The notes under the pieces: generated by a model
Databases searched by the model: none
What the model was told of the DNA's origin: nothing
Seen by the model: the letters and a program-made list of their open reading frames with translations, nothing else
In this document: piece by piece, positions 60,765 to 64,000 of the stretch
How the letters are laid out: each line of letters opens with the position of its first letter
Numbering within the stretch: the first letter of the stretch is position 1
Assembly: GCA_030429345.1 (NCBI GenBank)
Contig: JAUIFJ010000017.1
Coordinates: 28,828-92,827, forward strand
Source: a bacterium
GTDB lineage: Bacteria > CAIWAD01
Reading direction: 5' to 3'
Length of the DNA: 64,000 bases
Position numbers and translations under genes: made by a program

Positions 60765-60813
60765 GGGAAGAAACTAGCACTTCCCTGCCCGCGAAGGCAG
60801 CGCTGTTTCCGGT

Positions 60814-61929
60814 TCAGGGAGCGCCACCGGCCTCCCCGGCACAGTTGCGCACTCCCTTGAAGCCGTGCTCCCCGGGAAAGAAGCGCTTGCCCAGCCTCAA
60901 GGCCACATGCACCAGGCCGATCAGCACGGGAACTTCCACCAGGGGACCGATCACGGCGGCCAGCGCGGCTCCGTGATGCAGGCCGAAAGTGGCGACGGCG
61001 ACGGCGATCGCCAGCTCGAAGTTGTTGGATGCGGCGGTGAAACTCAGGGTGACGGTCTGGCCGTAGCTCGCGCCCACCTTGTGCGACATGAACCAGGAGA
61101 CGAAGAACATCAGTACGAAATAGATCAGCAGCGGCACGGCGATCCGCAGCACGTCGAAGGGCAGCTGCAGGATGCGCTCGCCCTGCAGCGAGAACATGAG
61201 CACGATGGTGAACAGCAGCGCCACCAGGGTCAGCGGGCTGATGCGCGGGATGAAGACGCCTTCGTACCACTCGCGGCCTCGGGATTTCAGCAGCAGGAAC
61301 CGTGTCACCATGCCGGCCAGGAAGGGGATCCCCAGGTAGATGAAGACGCTCTGCGCGATCTCGCCGATCGTGATGTCTACGGTGACACCTTCCAGCCCGA
61401 ACCAGGTCGGCAACACGCTGAGGAAGAGCCAGGCGTAGACGGAGTACAGCAGCACCTGGAAGATCGAGTTGAAGGCAACGAGGCCGGCGCAGTACTCGCT
61501 GTCGCCGTCGGCCAGGTCGTTCCAGACGATGACCATGGCGATGCAGCGTGCCAGGCCGATCAGGATCAGGCCGACCATGTACTCCGGCTTGTCGTGCAGG
61601 AAGGCCAGGGCCAGGGCGAACATCAGGATCGGGCCGACGACCCAGTTCTGCACCAGCGAGAGCCCGAGCACCTTCGTGTTGCGGAAGACCGGCCCCAGCT
61701 CCTCGTAGCGCACCTTGGCCAGCGGCGGGTACATCATCAGGATCAGGCCGATGGCGATCGGCAGCGAGGTCGTGCCGACGCTCATCGAGTCGATGGTCGC
61801 CACCCACTCCGGCGAGAGCGCGCCCAGCCCCACGCCGAGGGCCATGGCGACGAAGATCCACAGCGTGAGCCAGCGGTCAAGAAAAGACAAGCGCTTCGGC
61901 GCGGCCTGTGCGACAGGGGCATCAGCCAC
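60814..61929 (-). CDS. arsenite efflux transporter, ACR3 family
   Basis: The 371-residue protein has about ten membrane helices. The ACR3 core shows [51 protein letters not shown] (with the essential Cys in TM4) and [20 protein letters not shown]. It exports As(III) (possibly Sb(III)) using the proton gradient. The start is GTG 61929 with GGAGG six bases upstream, inside an 8-base overlap (GTGGCTGA) with arsC. It is the last gene of arsR-arsC-acr3. Confidence 0.95.
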   Translation of the reverse strand: MADAPVAQAAPKRLSFLDRWLTLWIFVAMALGVGLGALSPEWVATIDSMSVGTTSLPIAIGLILMMYPPLAKVRYEELGPVFRNTKVLGLSLVQNWVVGPILMFALALAFLHDKPEYMVGLILIGLARCIAMVIVWNDLADGDSEYCAGLVAFNSIFQVLLYSVYAWLFLSVLPTWFGLEGVTVDITIGEIAQSVFIYLGIPFLAGMVTRFLLLKSRGREWYEGVFIPRISPLTLVALLFTIVLMFSLQGERILQLPFDVLRIAVPLLIYFVLMFFVSWFMSHKVGASYGQTVTLSFTAASNNFELAIAVAVATFGLHHGAALAAVIGPLVEVPVLIGLVHVALRLGKRFFPGEHGFKGVRNCAGEAGGAP

Positions 61930-62365
61930 GGGACACCTCCAGCAGTTCGGGCAGTTCGCGCAGCCAGTCGCGGATCTCATCGCGCACGCGGCGGTAGACG
62001 GGAAGGATCTGCTCCTCGTCCACCATGTCCTTCGTCAGTCCAGGAGGATCGTCGAAGCTGCGGTGCATCACACGTGCGCTGCCGGGAAAGACCGGGCAGG
62101 CCTCGGCCGCGTTGTCGCACACGGTCAGCACAAGGTTGAATTCCAGGCTTCCCAGCTCGGTCAGCAGCTTGGAACTGTGCCCTTCCATGGAAACGCCGGC
62201 CTCCTGCATCACCGCCAGGGCGCGGGGATTGAGGCCGTGTTTCTCCACACCTGCGGAAGCAACCGCCCAGCGCTCGCCGTGAAAGAGGCGCGCCCAGCCC
62301 TCGGCCATCTGGCTGCGACAGCTGTTGCCGGTGCAGAGGATCAGCAGTTTCGGTTTCAGCAGCAT
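61922..62365 (-). CDS. arsC: arsenate reductase, thioredoxin-coupled (LMW-PTPase fold)
   Basis: The 147 residues have the catalytic P-loop [17 protein letters not shown] (CxxNSCRS) and the redox relay cysteines in [15 protein letters not shown], as in staphylococcal/Bacillus ArsC. It reduces As(V) to As(III), which the ACR3 pump exports. It overlaps arsR by ten bases and acr3 by eight. Confidence 0.96.
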   Translation of the reverse strand: MLLKPKLLILCTGNSCRSQMAEGWARLFHGERWAVASAGVEKHGLNPRALAVMQEAGVSMEGHSSKLLTELGSLEFNLVLTVCDNAAEACPVFPGSARVMHRSFDDPPGLTKDMVDEEQILPVYRRVRDEIRDWLRELPELLEVSRG

Positions 62366-62697
62366 GGGGCCAATCCTTTCGTTTCGATGTGGTTCTGCAG
62401 GATCCGGGACAGCTTCCGGCGTTCCGAGTCCAGTTCCGGCATGTCAAGCAGCAGGGCCAGCAGGGCATCCTTTCCCGAATCAGCTAGCCGGAAATGCACC
62501 CATTTCCCCTGCCGCCGCGCCTCGAGGAATCCCGCGTCCCGTAGCAGGGCCACATGCCGCGAAAGGGTCGAGGCGGCCAGCCCCAGCAGGTCCTGCAGGT
62601 GGCAGAGGCAGAGTTCCTCTTCCAGTTGCAGCAGGGCCAGGATCTTCAGCCGGGTCTCGTCGGCCAGGGCCGCAAAGCGGCGACGCAGGGTTTCCAC
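62356..62697 (-). CDS. arsR: arsenic-responsive repressor ArsR
   Basis: The 113-residue winged HTH shows LADETRLKILALLQLEEE, ELCLCHLQDLLGLAASTLSR, HVALLRDAGFLEARRQGKW. The sensor segment has ELCLC where E. coli has ELCVCDLC; the third ligand Cys is missing, but the protein ends in APCC, so a C-terminal Cys pair could complete an As(III) site. The start is GTG 62697 with AAGGAGG five bases upstream. It is the first gene of the ars unit. Confidence 0.93.
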   Translation of the reverse strand: METLRRRFAALADETRLKILALLQLEEELCLCHLQDLLGLAASTLSRHVALLRDAGFLEARRQGKWVHFRLADSGKDALLALLLDMPELDSERRKLSRILQNHIETKGLAPCC

Positions 62698-62706
62698 GAT
62701 CCCTCC

Positions 62707-62751
62707 TTTCGCGAATTGACGAAATGTACGACAGGCAAATGCCCAGGGCAA
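62707..62751 (-). promoter_or_regulatory. ars promoter with overlapping inverted repeat
   Basis: On the minus strand TTGCCC (62751-62746), a 17-base spacer and TACATT (62728-62723) form a plausible sigma-70 promoter. The inverted repeat TTTCG-N8-CGAAA at 62707-62724 overlaps the -10 and start point, where an ArsR operator would be expected. Confidence 0.55.
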
Positions 62752-62761
62752 GGGGCGCGAT

Positions 62762-62806
62762 GAAGAACTCGCACGGAGGGCACTGAGAAGACTGAGGACA
62801 CAGAGG
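62762..62806. repeat. CTCCGTG-type dispersed repeat, copy 2 (inverted)
   Basis: GAAGAACTCGCACGGAGGGC and the following 25 bases are the reverse complement of a variant of 45342-45387, ending in CTCCGTGCGAG(T/C)TCTTC in that sense. It lies upstream of the ars promoter. Confidence 0.65.
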
Positions 62807-62882
62807 GTGTGGAACAAAAAGGCTCCGACCGCAAGAGAGCGCCCGACCAAATACCACAACCGACCGTGAAACGGCCGTGGAA

Positions 62883-62913
62883 TCCATCCCGCATGTGAAA
62901 CATGCGGGATGGA
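62883..62913. repeat. 14-bp perfect inverted repeat with GAA loop
   Basis: TCCATCCCGCATGT (62883-62896) is followed by GAA and its exact reverse complement (62900-62913). A smaller CCGT-GAA-ACGG hairpin lies about 20 bases upstream (near 62864-62874) with the same GTGAAAC centre. No T-run follows on either strand. The stretch 62814-63118 otherwise contains no gene I can support. Confidence 0.7.
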
Positions 62914-63118
62914 ATGGCGGCCCCCAAACAGGGCCACCATCTTCCGGTAGACGAACAGTCTTGTGCCCGGTTTCCCGAGTGACGCAGTCCAAGCAAGCTT
63001 GGGTATTCAGAACTCTGAATTCCCTATTCTTCTCAGTCGATACTCCCTTTCATGCCATCCTGAACTGCTCCACGCGGAAAGGGAAAGTGAATCACTTGCG
63101 CCATGAGGAGGGAATACC

Positions 63119-63922
63119 ATGCGCACACATCTGACACTTGCGACCGGTCTTCTCGTCACCAGCCTGCTGCTGGGCCTGACGGGCTGCTCCGATGACGACG
63201 AGGACGCGACGATCACGATCGCCCCTGCACACACCACGGGCACGACCGGCGCCGACGGCACGGTGACCCTGGACCTGGCGGAGTACGACATCGCCGTGAC
63301 GGTCGAAGCCGACGGCAACGGAGCGGAGGGCGTCTCCGTCGAGCTCTACCATGGCTCTTCCCTGGCCCTGGTCTGGGCCAGCATCGAAGGGTACTACAAC
63401 AATTTCGCGCTGCTCAACCTCGCCAGCGTGAACGGCGACCAGGCGCTGACCATCGAACTGGTCGAGCAGGGCATCGAGTACTACGAATGGAACGTGGATC
63501 CGGCCCTGATCAGCCTGCTCTACTCCGACGCCTCCTTCGTCGAGCACTGCGGCGAGGGCACCCTGGAGGATCTCTTCGGCCAGGCCGGCTCGCTGGGGGA
63601 TTTCGTCTTCTTCCGTGTATACGGCGGCGGCGCCGCGCTGCGCGAGGGCAACATCTCCGTCGGATTCGACATCGATGGCCTGTCCTACGCGGCCTTCCAG
63701 GAGCTGGCCTTCGGGCTCTTCGGATTCATTCCGCAGGATATCTTCGAATACTGCTACTACACCCTGGAACTGGAGGGCACGACCTTCGTGCTGCCGACCC
63801 TGCACATCGGGACCATCGTGCAGCAGGGCACGCCCTACGCCTACAAGTTCATCCTGACCTGGGGCGAGAACCCCCCGTCAAGTCCAAAACTGTGTGCAAA
63901 TTCAACTGGCCTTCCGAAGTGA
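63119..63922 (+). pseudogene. lipoprotein gene disrupted by an IS256-family element
   Basis: A frame of 267 codons begins with a lipoprotein signal (TSLLLGLTGCSDDDED, lipobox Cys 23). A beta-rich domain (VTLDLAEYDIAVTVEADGNG, GVSVELYHGSSLALVW) and a second half with aromatic/Gly-rich segments (FVFFRVYGGGAALREGNISV, LHIGTIVQQGTPYAYKFILT) follow. I do not recognise a family. From about 63877 the sequence is transposon end, so the last 15 or so residues (SSPKLCANSTGLPK) are not native. The native C-terminus is displaced beyond the window. GAGGAGGG precedes the ATG. Confidence 0.75.
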
Positions 63923-64000
63923 TAGCATTTCAAGTAATTCAGGATTGAGGTAGCGGCGCTCACTCCGCCACTCTTCATCCTGCTCAACGGTCAGCGCTGT
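63877..64000 (-). mobile_element. IS256-family insertion sequence, one end only
   Basis: From 63877, GTCAAGTCCAAAACTGTGTG resembles IS256-family terminal repeats (compare the AAGTCC...TGTGT.AAA core). Inside it lies the 3' end of a Mutator-type transposase on the minus strand. The other end is outside the window, so target duplication cannot be checked. Confidence 0.75.
63902..64000 (-). CDS. IS256/Mutator-family transposase, C-terminal fragment
   Basis: Thirty-two C-terminal residues and a TGA are visible on the minus strand; the rest lies beyond the right edge. The segment TVEQDEEWRSERRYLNPELL matches the family's conserved end (E-x-DEEW-x-x-x-RRYL). It is placed 25 bases inside the proposed element end, as usual for this family. 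Confidence 0.8.
   Translation of the reverse strand, partial: TALTVEQDEEWRSERRYLNPELLEMLSLRKAS

Overview
The window is a G+C-rich bacterial chromosome segment, gene-dense and about three quarters coded on the minus strand, with core genes in long overlapping operons. A complete Tol-Pal set and several lipoprotein signals indicate an outer membrane. A DUF2723 membrane protein, a GlmU-like protein of the Bacteroidetes-associated type, an FtsI with C-terminal PASTA repeats, and secreted proteins built from VCBS/EF-hand-like and lamin-tail modules suggest an uncultivated lineage of, or near, the Fibrobacteres-Chlorobi-Bacteroidetes superphylum. That placement is inference from family content, not a phylogeny.

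Layout, left to right. 1-1928: the 5' part of a DUF2723 membrane protein and a small DUF2007-like gene. 2024-7501 (minus): pal-tolQ-tolR-tolA/tonB-tolB-[cation efflux]-cpoB. 7549-11889 (minus): a GlcD-like oxidase, a GlmU-like protein and parB/parA. 12058-16444 (plus): two VOC proteins, a SlyD-like FKBP, a molybdopterin oxidoreductase and its maturation factor FdhD. 16441-22085: small or poorly known genes, a VWA protein with an unusual N-terminus, an acyl-CoA thioesterase and GluQ. 22336-28830 (minus): SppA and two large secreted repeat proteins. 29313-43494 (minus): the translation and RNA-metabolism block, read from high to low coordinates as tRNA-Arg, TPR protein, rimP-nusA-ylxQ-infB-rbfA-truB-ribF-rpsO-pnp, then M16 peptidase-dut-deacetylase-merR-tRNA-Pro. 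43660-45267 (plus): a PEGA-domain protein. 45511-57706 (minus): a division/cell-wall (dcw) cluster, mraZ-STAS-rsmH-ftsL-ftsI-murF-ftsW-murB-ftsQ-ftsA-ftsA'-ftsZ. 57994-60764: an ArsR/DUF2087 regulator, an unknown gene, rlmH and rarA. 60814-62697 (minus): arsR-arsC-acr3. 63119-64000: a lipoprotein gene broken by an IS256-family element that runs off the right edge.

The most interesting points are these. (i) There are two tandem FtsA paralogues in a dcw cluster that has lost murE, mraY, murD, murG and murC and gained a degenerate STAS gene. (ii) The hexamer GTATAC is strongly over-represented in all reading phases and is associated with otherwise rare codons (GTA, ATA, TAT), which points to selection on the DNA word itself. 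(iii) An intrinsic terminator abuts the ribosome-binding site of rimP-nusA-infB. (iv) A near-perfect 26-bp hairpin lies in the pnp leader. (v) A regulatory-domain/TonB-plug-like/VWA fusion is present. (vi) There are period-6 CGA intergenic tracts and a CTCCGTG-type dispersed repeat. Gene junctions are extremely compact: ATGA/GTGA/TGATG overlaps are the rule, and four junctions share an 8-base ATGRCTRA-type overlap.
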